Shown here: positions 42,720-56,297 of the stretch, piece after piece
How positions within the stretch are numbered: the stretch's first letter is position 1
Layout: every line of letters starts with the position of its first letter
The notes under the pieces: model-generated
Database searches by the model: none
The model's input: only the letters and a program-made list of their open reading frames with translations
Told to the model about the DNA's origin: nothing
Made by a program: the position numbers and the translations under genes
NCBI GenBank assembly: GCA_007026445.1
Contig: VDMD01000052.1
Span: 124,001 to 188,000, forward strand
DNA from: Schizophyllum amplum
Taxonomy: Eukaryota; Basidiomycota; Agaricomycetes; Agaricales; Schizophyllaceae
Direction: 5' to 3'
Length of the DNA: 64,000 bases

Positions 42720-44715
42720 TCAGTGAAAGTCCTCTATCTCGTCCACCTCGTCGGCCCCGAACGTATTCAGCCACGCCAGTGGGTCGACATCCTCGTCTAT
42801 TCGCCGGCTCGCAGCACCGATCTTGTCCTCGATCTCAAGCTGCGAGTTGTACATGAACCCGCCAGGCACGGATCCGCCGGCGAGCGCCATCTCGTCGAGG
42901 CTGCTTCCCGGCGCGCCTGCGTGTCCGACATGGTCGGCTGCGGTGGACGTGAACGGCGGATCGAACATGCCATCGAAGGAGGCGATGGCGTGACCCGTTT
43001 CGGGCGCAGGGCGCTGCTCATCGCCGGCGAGTGGAGGTCGGGAGGTCTGCGTCGACGGCCTACTGTCGACAAGCATGCCAGATGGCGAGCTAGCGATGGT
43101 TATGGCCGACCTCGGCCCATAGGGATCCTCAAGTGGAGACGAGGGACTTCGCATACGAGCTTCATGGTGTGTAGATGGTCCCTGAACCGCTCGACCTGTG
43201 TCGTCGTCCTTGTCGGCCGAATATCGGCGTGAGACCGGGGTGAACATGAGGTTCGCAGCAGCGGTCTTCCCCGCTCTGTAAGGCGACGGTTTACTTGGGG
43301 ACGCTGTGCGGCGAGCGGATAGTAGGGCGGTGAGAGTGGGTATCGGAGGGTGCGGCTGGACGTGTTCTGGCGGGTCATCAGGCTGGACAGGGGCAACGGA
43401 ATCAGGTCTGTAGAGACGTTCATCTGTCTCGGTGAAAGATTCTCGTTCGGTCCGTGGTCGCTTCAAAGGGGCGTCCGGTACAGCTGTGCGCTTTCTCTTC
43501 GCACGGGATGGGGTGGGACTCGAGCGCAGACCGGGAATGGAGGATGAAGAGGATGTGGCGGGTCCTTGAGCTACAGATTGTGATTGCACGCTGGGGGAAG
43601 TGGGAGGGGGCGAGTGAAGTATGAACGGTGGCGACATCACGGCGATGGGTTGAATGGGCGAGGGCTTGCGCCGGACTTTCTCTTCGGGCTTTGGCGTAGA
43701 TGTCATGATTTGCGATGTAGGGAAAGAGGGCGGCAAATACGACTGGAAACAACCGTGAGTCCGACAAGGAGATGAAGGAAGCGTAGTGACGCACCGAAAC
43801 ATCAAAATTCGAAATGCGTAGGTCCTCCGACACCGGTGTATGTGCGTGCTCTGGCTCGAAGGCGTGTACATTCTCCGATGGTAGCGGAACTTCGTGCGTG
43901 AAGGGTAATGGATGATTCTGCTCGTTCTGCTGTGCGCCGGACTTGCGCGAGGGGTGGCCGTTTGACTTCGCCTTGGGATGTGCAATGGATCGTCCTGCCC
44001 GTTTGACCACGGGGAAGCCAAGAGGGGAAGGGGTAGGTGCGCGCCGTTGGCTGGCGATAGATGATATTGCATCGCTTGCTCCTTGCTGCGACAGCCGTAC
44101 GCTCGGAATCCTCCTCTCGTCAAGGTCCTCTGCTGCCACTGCATTGATCTTGTCCCGGCAAGGCGCCTCCTCGTGAGCGACATGCGCCGTGTCTTGCTCG
44201 ATCGTGAGCTGCCACGCCTTGATCTTCCGCTCGGACTCCCTACGTGCAGACCATTCCTCCCATTCCTCCTCAGTCTTGAACATCTTGGGCCATCCTCCTG
44301 CTGGTGGCTGCGCCAAGACGCGAGGGCGCTTGATGATGTATGACGGCTTTCCGATCGAGCTCGAAGTTCTGAGCAAAGACGAGAGCTGGGACCATCCCCC
44401 GTGCGTAGGATTGCCTTTGGCTGCTTTCAAAACGTCCTGTATCGCTCCTTGAAGGAACAGAGACGTGGCCTTGCCTTTCCGCTTGCCGTGCTCCTCGCAG
44501 ATTGCCGGGGAGGGGCTTCTGGAACGGGGAACTTGTGGAAACCGCTGCAGTGCATCGCGAGTCTTCGCAAGGTGGCGAACGTACTCGTCCGGGTTTAGAC
44601 TATCGATGTAGGGCACTGATGCATAGGAGACTGATGATGAGGAGGAACGGGAGCGTTTTGGTGCTTTGAGGCGAGCTGCGACATCAGTCCCATGGGCACC
44701 GCGTCTTGGTTTCAT
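42720..44715 (-). CDS. Large disordered, probably nuclear hypothetical protein
   Basis: Family not recognised. Exons 44715-43795 and 43742-42720 give 647 aa; the 52-nt intron (GTGCGT...CAG) joins FDVS to SYLPPSF in phase 0. The protein is rich in Ser, Pro, Arg and Glu. A short possibly folded patch (GGWPKMFKTEEEWEEWSARR with ERKIKAWQL) lies near residues 145-175. Nuclear-localisation-like clusters are RAKRKR and LKRPRTERE. The acidic C-terminus ends DPLAWLNTFGADEVDEIEDF, the best candidate for a conserved interaction motif. The start at 44715 (MKPRRGAHG) is preferred; an in-frame Met at 44868 would add 51 residues. A transcription or chromatin role is only a guess from composition. Confidence 0.75.
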
Positions 44716-45373
44716 CGCATTCCGGGGGACATGGACTCGAAGGGCAGGAGGAGAACGTGCGGGCAAGACGCAAGTTGAAGAAGTATGAAGATGTCGGGAT
44801 GCAAACAAGACGTAAATCAGCGCTTGGACTCCCGTGCCGAACACGCACGTGATATGCCCAAACTTCATCTTTCACTTGCGTCTGCGGCGGGACAAGGCGC
44901 ACTTGAATCAGCATACTGTCATCATCTACTGAGGGTTCGCATGGCTGTACTCATCCCATAGAATATGACCGGTCACCAAGCAGAGAAGCCACCCGGGTGA
45001 CGAAGTCGACCCGTCCTGAATGGCAGAATCTGTCTACTTACGCGCGACAAGGGCTTCCACGCCGGCCTGATGATAAACAGAGCCGCGGAAGTGCCGCAGA
45101 TTACTGAGGGAATCAGTGCCCTGGTCGGAGACCTGGCGTATCAGCGGCAGTATAAACGAGGCAGGGCCCTGGCAAGGCATACCCGTTGAGTGTTCCTATC
45201 ATGACGTGAATCGGCTGCTTGAAAAGAGCCTACCCACCTGTGTCTCGAAGGCTGGTTAATCCGAAGATCCAATGTATGCACAACGATGATACGCAAGATA
45301 CAGGAGACCAAAACCGATGTGGGATGCCGAGCGTTGATATAAGGAAGCCTCGACGTCGTACACTCGTACTGAC
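44716..45373. other. Intergenic region, no supported gene
   Basis: About 660 bp between the disordered-protein gene and the small lysine-rich gene, both on the - strand. Nothing recognised. Confidence 0.35.
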
Positions 45374-45977
45374 TTATGCGAAGGACACCGTTTTTGGTCG
45401 TTTGCGGGGAGGTGCAGTGTCGTCGGCCGCCTCAGACGAGACGGGCGCGCCAGTTCCATCACGCTCAAGGCGGGGCTCATCTCGCGAGTGCTGCTTCTTC
45501 AGTTTCGTTCTTTTCTTCTTCGTTTGAGCCGCTTGCGCCGTGAGCGCTTTCTTCTTCTCTTTCTAATGCATGATGATTTCCGAATCAGTATACGACAACA
45601 TCGGTGAGCATAACGGTGTCGGGGGCTTACCAATCTCGCACGAGACGCCGACTTGTTTGGTGGGTGAGGCAATTTGGAAGAGCCTTGATAATGATTGGCC
45701 TTTTGAGTGAGCAGATACGGATCATAGATGTCAACAATGGTAAGAGATTCGCGATTCGCACCACTGCACCTTTGCCGCCTTGGACTCTTGATGCTGTTTG
45801 ACCTTGTCGTGGGTTTTTTCTTCCTGGGCTGCTGCTATCGTGGAGGCCAGCGCAAGCGCATCCTATCCCGCAGCATTGTTAGCATAGTATTGACGTTACC
45901 GAGGAAGGACTTACATCGCCACCCAGAAAGCGTTTACGCTTCCTTCCCGCACCAGACGCCTCGGCTTGAGGTGCCAT
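45374..45977 (-). CDS. Small lysine-rich protein, possibly nucleolar
   Basis: Reconstructed from four short exons, each too small to stand out as an open frame: 45977-45915, 45862-45770, 45699-45631 and 45562-45374. They sum to 137 aa, all introns are phase 0 with GT...AG ends, and the total is a multiple of three. The N-terminus MAPQAEASGAGRKRKRFLGG leads into DALALASTIAAAQEE. The last exon has KEKKKALTAQAAQTKKKRTK and ends PPRKRPKTVSFA. The charge pattern suggests a nucleolar or ribosome-biogenesis protein, but I do not recognise the family. Absence of alternative frames and consistent splicing support it as real. Confidence 0.65.
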
Positions 45978-46657
45978 GAGGGCTCAGGTCAACAGTGCAA
46001 AATAATACGATCATGATCACGCCGTGGGAAAGTTGAACTTGGCTCTGTACGGTGTACCTCCAGCCCTCTAGCGTTCCGTTCCCAACTTCGCGTCCCCTTG
46101 TGCCAAAAAGACGATGTCCGGAGATTGCAGCATCATCTCGCCTTTGATGTCTATCACGGAGGCCGCAAGTCGGACGCGTTATGCTTAGCGGCGGTCTGAC
46201 TCATACCTAGGCCTCCGCTCGCCGTGCTGTGCGCGGCCTTGACGTCGACGTCAACTGGTGGGTCCTATCGATAACTCGTCAATCGCCCAAATTGACGGGA
46301 TGGCATGGTCCCGCGCATCGAAACCATAGGCGGCCCCGTCAGATCGTGCAATGATACCCCCCGTTTATGCTCTGCGGGTGGATGATCTCCGCCACATTGA
46401 AGCAGTGGGGGCTCCCGGAGTCGCGTCTCAGGCTGCGAAAGCTTGCGTAGCCACTGTTCGACTTTGCCCGGGCTCTGTGTGTCTTTGATTCTCTCTCTGC
46501 GGCCCGTGTTCTGCCTCAAGGCTGCTGCAGGTCGCTGCACGGGCGGGCGCCACACACGGGCTCTTATAAAGGTGGCGGGTTCGTCGTCTCCGACAGTATC
46601 ATTCATCCCTACTCTAGTCTCGCACTTTCCCTTCTTTCTTCCTAACTTATTCTTATT
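45978..46657. other. Intergenic region between divergent genes
   Basis: About 680 bp with the promoters of the small lysine-rich gene and of the Cys-rich gene. A TATAAA lies at 46565-46570; nothing else supported. Confidence 0.4.
46565..46570 (+). promoter_or_regulatory. TATA box of the Cys-rich gene
   Basis: TATAAA in CTCTTATAAAGG, 88 bp before the ATG, followed by a pyrimidine-rich leader. Confidence 0.5.
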
Positions 46658-47159
46658 ATGTGCCACTGGCGTCGGTGCGTCCCTATATCGAGCGAACGAG
46701 GCACCTGACCGAACGAATAATAGCGTTCGCAATGTTTACCTTCGCTGTGGCCACGCCGAGAACTTGGTGAGCACCCTTCACGCCGAGCTCTCGCGCCACT
46801 AACAACTGCCCCAAAAGCCGGACCAAATGGTCAGTCGCCCACCCTCTCGTACTTACGCCTTTCTGCCTCCTCACGCACGTCTTCCAGATCGAGTGCGGGT
46901 CGCGGAACTGCAAGTTCAGCCCTAACCACCCCCCGTCGTGTCAGCCTCCGCGGTGCACGCAGACCTGCGCGCAATAGTAAGCCTGCCTTCTCCCCCTCGC
47001 CTTCCGCGTAAACTGACCGGACTTTTAGCCGCCTGTATCCCGAGCTGTACTGTATGTGCTCACGTCGCGACCAGGCTCCCCGACTAACGCATATCATCAG
47101 CCCCTAACATCGACGGTTATTGTTCCGAATGCGCTGCGAGGCTCGGCCGCCGTGGCTGA
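46658..47159 (+). CDS. Cys-rich 80-aa protein in six exons with a 12-nt microexon
   Basis: Exons 46658-46674, 46724-46766, 46818-46829, 46888-46976, 47029-47051 and 47101-47159; total 243 nt, 80 aa plus stop. It resembles small basidiomycete proteins I recall only as uncharacterised. Seen: VRNVYLRCGHAENL, then the microexon PDQM, then IECGSRNCKFSPNHPPSC, QPPRCTQTCAQY, RLYPELYSPNIDG and YCSECAARL. About nine Cys and two His in C-G-H, CxxxxC and CxxC spacing suggest zinc binding. No signal peptide is seen. The first exon is only 17 nt. No single exon would be noticed as an open frame, and the gene is supported by the conserved-looking Cys order and consistent splice sites. Function unknown. Confidence 0.78.
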
Positions 47160-47232
47160 GCTGCCGCCATTGGCTGCTGAGCTGCCGCCGTCGGCTGCTG
47201 AGCTGCTGCGGTCGACTATTGAGCTGCCTATC
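47154..47232. repeat. 21-bp tandem repeat, about 3.5 copies
   Basis: The unit is close to GGCTGCTGAGCTGCCGCCGT plus one base. Complete copies are at 47172-47192 and 47193-47213, with partial copies on both sides. It begins over the stop codon of the Cys-rich gene. Confidence 0.75.
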
Positions 47233-47547
47233 ACTGCATCTACCGGCTGAACTTCATCTACATATACCCTTGACTCCATCTGCCCCCTTACGACCCCGCC
47301 AGACGTCTCACTTAACTTATCGCCGCTTTCATGCACCAAGGACAGGACACTCTCCGAATTATTTATGAAACAATGGATGGGACGCTTCACGGACTTGTTG
47401 TCGACTAGATCTTTGTGATATGTGTATATGGACCACTACCATACAATGTTGTATGTACTGTACAGTGTTGTATGTATCATGGAGTCTTGTGTCTGTCTTC
47501 AACTTATTTATGGGTTTGTTTGGACATCGGGCTACGCTATTGCCTCC
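47160..47547. other. 3' flank of the Cys-rich gene
   Basis: Holds the 21-bp repeat and otherwise A/T-richer sequence with TTGTATGTA repeats near 47450. No gene recognised. Confidence 0.35.
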
Positions 47548-47549
47548 TA

Positions 47550-47948
47550 CCGTCCCGTAACGGGATATGCACCACTTGGCCCAGGGAACGGGATATGCAC
47601 CACTCGGCCTGTGCCGGTCAAATTTTCATAAAAGCCTTAGATATTCGGTATATCTGTAGCGCAGCATGACATCTATCGTAGCCTGAAAGATCATAGGGCA
47701 GGTGTATCTACAGCGAGAGGTAGAAAAATCAGAAGTAGCACGGCAACTCCCGAAAAGTGGTGCATTACGCTATCACCGTCTTTGCGCACAGACAGTACGG
47801 TCGTTGTCCAGTGATAATTCTCATAAATATTTGAGCAAAGAGGGAAGAGTCTTATTCATGGGACTGATTATTTTCAGAGCAATCGAAGACAACGGCAGCG
47901 AGTTGTGGCTTGCAGACTCAAAGTGGTGCATATCCCGTTACGGGACGG
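47550..47948. mobile_element. MITE-like TIR element, copy 2 of a two-copy family
   Basis: A 399-bp element with perfect 28-bp terminal inverted repeats (47550-47577 and 47921-47948) starting CCGTCCCGTAACGGG, flanked by TA at 47548-47549 and 47949-47950. The left end repeats the motif CGGGATATGCACCACT at 47561 and again about 30 bp later. Its right 90 bp is related to the right end of the element at 7933-8499. Coding capacity is absent. Near-perfect ends suggest a fairly young insertion. Confidence 0.85.
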
Positions 47949-48186
47949 TATAGACATTGTCGGGTCTGTGAATATGTGGCACGAGCCGTCGAGTAAAAAC
48001 AATGCGTGGGCAAAACTTCCCATCAAGCTACTGAGGGCAAGGGGCCAGAAGAAGAGAAGAAGAGCAAAATCCATTTCCTAACGTCCTAGTGTAGTTACAA
48101 CAAGAGTGCTTAGCATGTTCATCCAGTCCAAAATCATGTCCACACCACATCGTGAATGCAAAAGGTACTAAATATAACGCGCACTT

Positions 48187-49332
48187 TTAATCGAGAAGAT
48201 CACCGTCCGGCCCATACGGAAAAGCCAAGATGGCAGGGCCAGCAACGGTAGTATCGTCAGTGGCAGCAGTGTCGTTGGTGGTGGCCACCGCGTACACCGT
48301 GCCCTTCAAACCCTCCGGGATCGTGACCATCCCGTCAATCACCTGCACAAACGTTTTGTCCATACCGCTGAAGAAGGCGACGTAGAAATCCTCGCCGTTC
48401 GACGAGTTGTCCTCCGACGAATCATCCTCCGACGAAGCATCCTCCGACGTATCGTCCTCCGTCGAATCATCCTCGGTCTGATCGTCGGCCTCGTCGGACG
48501 ACGTCGCGTTAGCGTAGGTCACGCTGACGGACTCGCCGGGCTTGCCGGTGCCGAGGGTGAGGACGGGGAACGCTTTGAAGGGCAGCGCCGGGTTGGAGTC
48601 GGGGCAGGAGACGATGAATGCACTCGCGAGGGAGTAAACCTCATTGAACGTCAGAGGCGTCTGCAAGAATATGATTAGTACGAAGCGCGGCAACCTAAAC
48701 GGAAGAACACGTACATCGTAAGCGCCGCTCCACGGATTCTCGAGCGAGATGGCGGACGCAACCCAGGCGGCGTGGCGTGCCTCGGTGGACAGGATGACAG
48801 CAGCGGCGGTGAGCGCGTCCTTGCTCGTGAGATACTGCGCAGCACCTGCGTAGGCCGACACGCCCACACCCTCAAGGACCTGGCTCAGAGCTGCGAACGA
48901 CGCGGGGTCGGTCACAGGGCTTGGAATATTGTCAGCACAATCATATCGCGTAGAAGGCGAAAGACTCACAAGTTGTACTCGCAGGCCTGCGTCGCGCTGT
49001 CGCCGAGCACCGATGACAGAACATCAACGTGGCTCTGCTCGTGCTTGCCGATCTCCTCGAAGCGGCCACGCGCGAAGTCGGGCAGACCCGCGTTGGTGAA
49101 GTCGTCCTGGTGTAGTTGGCAAGCGCGGTTTTGTAGAATGTATTCTCCAGGTGCTCGAGAGTGAGGGCGTAGTTCAGAACGACAGTGTCTTCAAGGGGAG
49201 TCAGTGCTGAGTAAGGGGTGACGAACAATCTAGCTCACCGTTGATCTCGCCGGAGTCGTTCTCCCTCTTCTCGTGCGGCAGGGCGTTAACCGCGGTGGCG
49301 GCGAGGGCAACGGCGATGGCGGCGGTCTTCAT
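48187..49332 (-). CDS. Secreted Rds1-like ferritin-fold protein, frame interrupted by one missing base
   Basis: Stress-response/desiccation-related protein with a ferritin-like four-helix domain. Exons 49332-49239, 49188-48970, 48919-48715 and 48660-48187. The start [19 protein letters not shown] is a signal peptide. The domain has [58 protein letters not shown] and [15 protein letters not shown]. The C-terminal region carries an acidic repeat of (S/T)EDD and SSED units before a beta-type tail. The exons sum to 992 nt; one base is missing near 49109-49111, between ALANYT and the following DDF segment, where both sides are conserved but in different frames. With that base the product would be 330 aa. 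Likely a sequence error or a recent mutation. Confidence 0.82.
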
Positions 49333-50190
49333 GTTGATCGTCTTGAGTTGTCGGGGGTGTCGTGGATTGAGTGGAAGGGTAGGAAAGAACGGCTGAAGCT
49401 CTTTGCTTATATACCTAGATTTCCCCTAAACTTGTATGGGGTGAGACCGCGGAAGTGCGTCGAGGGCGCTCAATCGTACGACCAAAGTCAGAGTCAGATG
49501 TTTCTCTTGGAGAGGCCGCCCCGTCGTTCGTCGGGCTTGTCGGGCAACGGGCTGTACAGAGGAGCGGGGGCCATGCGCTGGACAGAGACATCTCGAGTGC
49601 ACGCCGCGGCGTCAGCAAGAGACTTGGTTAGTGACGACAATTGCGAGCAGACGATTTGCCTGGAAATCTGTCCGTGTACTTGTATACGTTTACCCCAGTG
49701 TTGGTGACCCGGAAATATTCCAAGTATACAGACAGGCAAGGCAAAAGCGCGGTCGAGCATGTGTAGCGGACAGCACGGCCACTGGGATCGGATGGAGCGG
49801 CGAGACCTGTAAGTCTGAGTTGCGAAAATAGCCGTCGTCGGCGCGGAGGAGAAAAGGCAATGTGAAGTATTGCTGGGTTGCATCGCGGGTCAGTAATCCG
49901 TAACGTGATCTTCACGGTCAGCAGCCCGGAGTGAGTTGACAGGGCGAACGAGCGGGACTCCGTGGGACAATCCACTGGGTTGAAGCGTTAGTATATGCAG
50001 TACCGATACCAGCGGATTGTATCATGGCTGAGCGGAAAGATCGTGGAATGAATCGTGAAAGGAAAGGTCGGGAGAGAGGTTGATGTTGAGAACGTGCGCG
50101 TCAGGGCGATGCCACGTGTCATCGCAGTCGCGAGCCAAATACGACCAAAGCTCGCAAGCCTTGTCCTCTCGTTCAGCGACGCCGCACATT
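49333..50190. other. Intergenic region between divergent genes
   Basis: About 860 bp with the promoter of the Rds1-like gene (TATATAAG on the reverse strand at 49406-49413) and that of V-ATPase subunit F. No other gene seen. Confidence 0.4.
49406..49413 (-). promoter_or_regulatory. TATA box of the Rds1-like gene
   Basis: TATATAAG on the reverse strand, 74 bp before the start codon. Confidence 0.45.
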
Positions 50191-50766
50191 ATGGCGAGCA
50201 CATCATTCAAAGACAGGAATCTCATCGCTGTCATCGGGGATGAGGTACGCGGTTTTATCACTTGCTGTCCGGCGGTGTTTTATGACGAGAATGTACAGGA
50301 CTCCATTACAGGCCTCCTCCTTGCAGGCGTAGGCACATCAACGACCAACAGAAGAAGAACTTTCTCATAGTGGATGCCAGTGCGTGTACTATACGCTGCC
50401 TACTGTATACTGTCTACTAATATATGCATCTTGCAGAGACACAGGTATCGACGATCGAAGCCGCGTTCCAGGAGTTTACCGAGCGAAGGACATTGCTATA
50501 CTGTTGATCAACCAGCACGTGCGTGACTGACCTTATACCATGTATACGTGCTGAGCACCCTTCATCATAGGTGGCCGAGAAGATACGGCCGACAGTGGAC
50601 AAATACCAGCAGGCATTCCCTGCGCTCCTCGAGATCCCATCCAAGGATCACCCATACGGTGTGCTCCCAATCTCCTCCTGCAGTTGTATCAAGTTGCTCA
50701 ATCCCCTCAGATCCCTCCAAGGACTCCATTCTCAAGCGCGTGCAGAAGCTCTTTGGGGATGCTTGA
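50191..50766 (+). CDS. vma7: V-type proton ATPase subunit F, frame interrupted by two missing bases
   Basis: Part of the V1 central stalk; needed to acidify the vacuole. Exons 50191-50244, 50299-50379, 50437-50518, 50571-50658 and 50711-50766. Clear family landmarks: [65 protein letters not shown] and [14 protein letters not shown]. They line up with yeast Vma7 over its whole length. The exons sum to 361 nt, two short of a whole number of codons for 120 aa. A base is missing in the GGC-AC stretch near 50334 (after GVG) and another in the AGG-AC stretch near 50488 (in the ERRDIAIL region). Both sites are short same-base runs. Because the gene is normally single-copy and essential in acidic conditions, sequence error is more likely than loss. 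Confidence 0.9.
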
Positions 50767-51298
50767 GCGCCTGGCCCGTCTATTTATCACTTCCACCGCA
50801 TCTATCTGGACGCTGCAATACTTCAATGTACTTCATTAATGCATACCCTGTAACGGTCAGGCTTACGAACAGGAATACCTATTTCTGCTGTCTTGGGTCG
50901 ACGATCTCTTATGCCACATCCGACCCATCAGCATGGAGAAGAGCATATGCCTTCCCGTCCGTCCATTCAGTCGGTGTTCCCATCCTATTCCCTCATCTGT
51001 CCCTCCTGCAGGTTCCCCATTCCTTTGCTCGCATGTTCATACCACTGCGCGATGCATGCGGTTGCTCGACGACGAAGCGTTAACATCTCATCCGCGTGGC
51101 GATAAACAAAACGAAGTGGTGCAAGGGCGGGTGACAGTAAGTACTAGTAGTCATCCATGATACTAAATTGTCCCTGGTTACTGTTGGGATAGTGTCTGTT
51201 ACAGCAGAGTTCAGTGCCTACGGTGTTGTCGTCGCCCCAGCGTCGCCCATCGGACAACAACATCTCAAAAGTAAGCCTGCGAGAAATCAGTTACACAC
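50767..51298. other. Intergenic region between convergent genes
   Basis: About 530 bp, 3' flanks of subunit F and the cyclase-like gene; nothing else supported. Confidence 0.35.
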
Positions 51299-53048
51299 TC
51301 AACATCCACCCGCACGACGTACTGCTGCGTTAGGAGCGCCGGCCACTCCACCAATGCTGCACGTCGGAGAAGATGAAAGGGTCAGTCAGTGCAAACGGCG
51401 ACGCAGAGAGAGCAACGCACATATTCATCGGCCACGACGAGAAGAAGAATGTCCACCGTCCCGCCTTCGCGCACTCGTCCGACACTCGCTCGAGGTCGAA
51501 GAGTTCACCTGTGCGCAGATGAGATACGTCTGGTTCAGAATCAAAGTATTGCGTACCCAGAGGCATGCCCCATAAACTGCGAAGGAAGATGTGTCAGAAA
51601 CCTGTAGACGCAAGATACAACTCGTGAACGTACCCAAGGATGGTCTAGATACAGCGCACGCATGTCAGATGGTGTTCGGACCCTTACAAACAAGCAATTA
51701 CCTGATGAAGGTGTATCGTCCCTTCAGGTGCCGGCCAGCGCTGGTACACAGTATGAGCAGCCGGACAAAGGCAAAACAAAAAGACATACCTCAAGCGACG
51801 GCTGGTCGGACGCGACCGCGGCGAAGTGGTTATTCCTGCACGTCAACCATCAGCCCATCATAGCTCAGCAACGCGCCCAAGCCGACATACCACAAGAACC
51901 GCTTCATATCTTCCGATTGCTCAATACCCGCGCTGTGCCAGGTGCATCAGCCAGCTACACCAACCGTATCCATGTCGCGCAGGGGGGACAGCCACTCACA
52001 ATGTATCGTCCTTCTCCGCCAGCGCCGCGAGCGCCTCCGGCTTGCTCGTGTTCCACTTCTGCATGTACCCCATGCGAAGAAGCAGGATATCGCCTGTGCG
52101 GAACTCCACGCCCTGCTTCCGCGCACAGGCCTCAATGTCGGCGAGGGGAACCGGGTGCGCCGTCCAGGGGTCGTACGGTAGCGAGCGTCCGCCCTCGGTG
52201 TAAAACCGCACCATGTCGAGCAGCACGCCGCGCCCGCAGATTCCATGCTCGGCCCAATCTGCGTAGGAGTCAGTCCAGTGGTGGGATGGGTTTCGAGCAG
52301 TAAATGGGGGACCTCACGTTGGATACCGAGGAGCTTGAGCTTTGGGTCGATGTTGTGAGGATCGGGCATGGGGAAGCTACCCTCCGGGATGTCCTCGCCT
52401 TTGATACTGCGTCCGCGAGCACTTCGTGAGAGAGACTGCCTATGCTGCAATGAATCCGCCTACCCGCTGTAGTAAACTTGCTCCTTTATAATCCCAAAAT
52501 GTTTCATGCCGTCCCACTGCGAGCCTGACTGCGTGTTCTGTAGAGGGAGAATGCGGCCTGAGTATCAGAGGGAACAGCAAGCTGCAGGAAACGACATACG
52601 ACGTGAATTTCGTCATCGCGGACCACCGGACTGCCCAGTGTCTTCGTCGTGATGGCGGGCGCCTTGCGCTTGAACGAAGGCTGAGAAACGCGTGGTAGAA
52701 TGAGCCTCCTGTACAGATCGCGCCGAGCGCAGACGCCTATGACTGACACCATCGGGGAAGTTGATTGGCCTGGGAACGCGTTAGCATCATCCGCATAGTA
52801 CCAAGCGCGGTGCTCACCAGTTCAAAGAGCATGTCTTCCCCGTCCTGGCTCCGAGTCAATTCAAAGATACCGTGAAGACATACACAGTGCACATACCTGA
52901 TCTCCTCCGTCGCCGCCCTCTTCACCACCTCCTCGGTCAGAATATTGACCGTCCCGAGCTGATCGTCCTTCCCCCACACGCCCCACGCACACCCCGCCAT
53001 GTCCTTGTAGCGCGGCAGCTCATCGAAAGCAGGCAACGTTCCAGTCAT
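51299..53048 (-). CDS. Putative cyclase / kynurenine-formamidase-like hydrolase
   Basis: Metal-dependent hydrolase of the cyclase family (PF04199 type); substrate unknown. The start MTGTLPAFDELPRYKDMAG at 53048 is followed by AWGVWGKDDQLGTVNILTEE. Later exons give SLNWPINFPDG, RDDEIHVNTQSGSQWDG (the metal-binding region, where HxNTQSGxQWDG is typical), MKHFGIIKEQVYYSG, WAEHGICGRGVLLDM, FRTGDILLLRMGYMQKW, NNHFAAVASDQPSLE, LWGMPLGELFDLE and GRWTFFFSSWPMN. The end is at 51299 after a short last exon. About ten short introns are needed. All joins I tried kept frame, including one using a GTAAGG donor after HQVIACF. It is common in basidiomycetes as a multi-copy family. Confidence 0.88.
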
Positions 53049-53431
53049 CGTCAAGTTCCTGTACTGTGCAGCGTAAGGTAGACGCCAGAACGAAAGAACG
53101 AAAACACCTCCGTCTCGTCAGATGGCGCTTATATCTACATGCGTCGGTTATCTGGTCCACCCGCACTACCGGGCGCAGCAAGGATCTGCAGAATCCACGC
53201 CTCCCATCTCATATGACGCGGGGGAACAGGCCTCGAGGACACCTTCACACGTCCAGACGGAAGCGTATTCGCAATAGCATGATCATCGGCCACCAAGATC
53301 TCCATTTCGATCTATAATTCACACAGGTGAACGTATCACAGGAAGCGGTCGGGCGTGGTCATATGTACAGAACATACTGGTCGTCCGTATCGTGTCTATT
53401 GACAGCTGATCCCTGGCCCACGCCACGAGGC

Positions 53432-55921
<2,490 letters not shown>

Positions 55922-55925
55922 ATAA

Positions 55926-56297
55926 AACCGACTTCTGGTTTACGGAGCACCGCACGATGACAAGGAGGATAAGAATGAGTATGAGCTCCGCGTCACCGGC
56001 GTCGTTGAATTCAAGAACGACTCGGACGAGCGCCATGCAGGGACGCCTTTGCTTTTGTTTGGCTGCTCCGTCGCGGCATCGCCCGGCGGTAGCTTTGCGT
56101 TCCAAAGTTCAACTACTTTCAGCATGTTTAGGTATGTCTACTCTGGCGCTCGGGCTCCTTGTCCCAGCGGTACTTTCATAAGTAGGAAAAGGAAATCGTC
56201 TCTCTTCACGCTCTCTTCATCCACGGGCTGCTCGGCCACGGACTTGAAAGCGCCGGCAGACCGTCCCTTTCTTACTGTTTTGCCGCGGGACTTGTGA
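55926..56297 (+). other. Unresolved open frame without a start codon, upstream of P450 D
   Basis: A 123-codon open stretch with coding-like composition (KNEYELRVTGVVEFKN, HAGTPLLLFGCSVA, FQSSTTFSMFRYVYSG) and a stop at 56295-56297. The frame is closed by TAA just upstream and no ATG precedes the coding-like part; an ATG at 55956 is in another frame. It begins a few bases from the divergent start of the Prp4 gene, so it has no room for its own promoter. A second stretch downstream (LPWIDPFRDFITPRARILQN, ending LPHWFIPANER) looks like the end of a protein too. This may be a gene relic or a gene disturbed by missing bases. Family not recognised. Confidence 0.35.

Noticed and set aside
46265..46732. 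A 155-codon - strand open frame upstream of the Cys-rich gene
   Set aside because: It overlaps the TATA box and first exons of the Cys-rich gene and has no recognisable content.
51560..51720. Suspected frame break in the cyclase-like gene before LWGMPLG
   Set aside because: A strong GTAAGG donor after HQVIACF restores the frame, so no missing base is needed.
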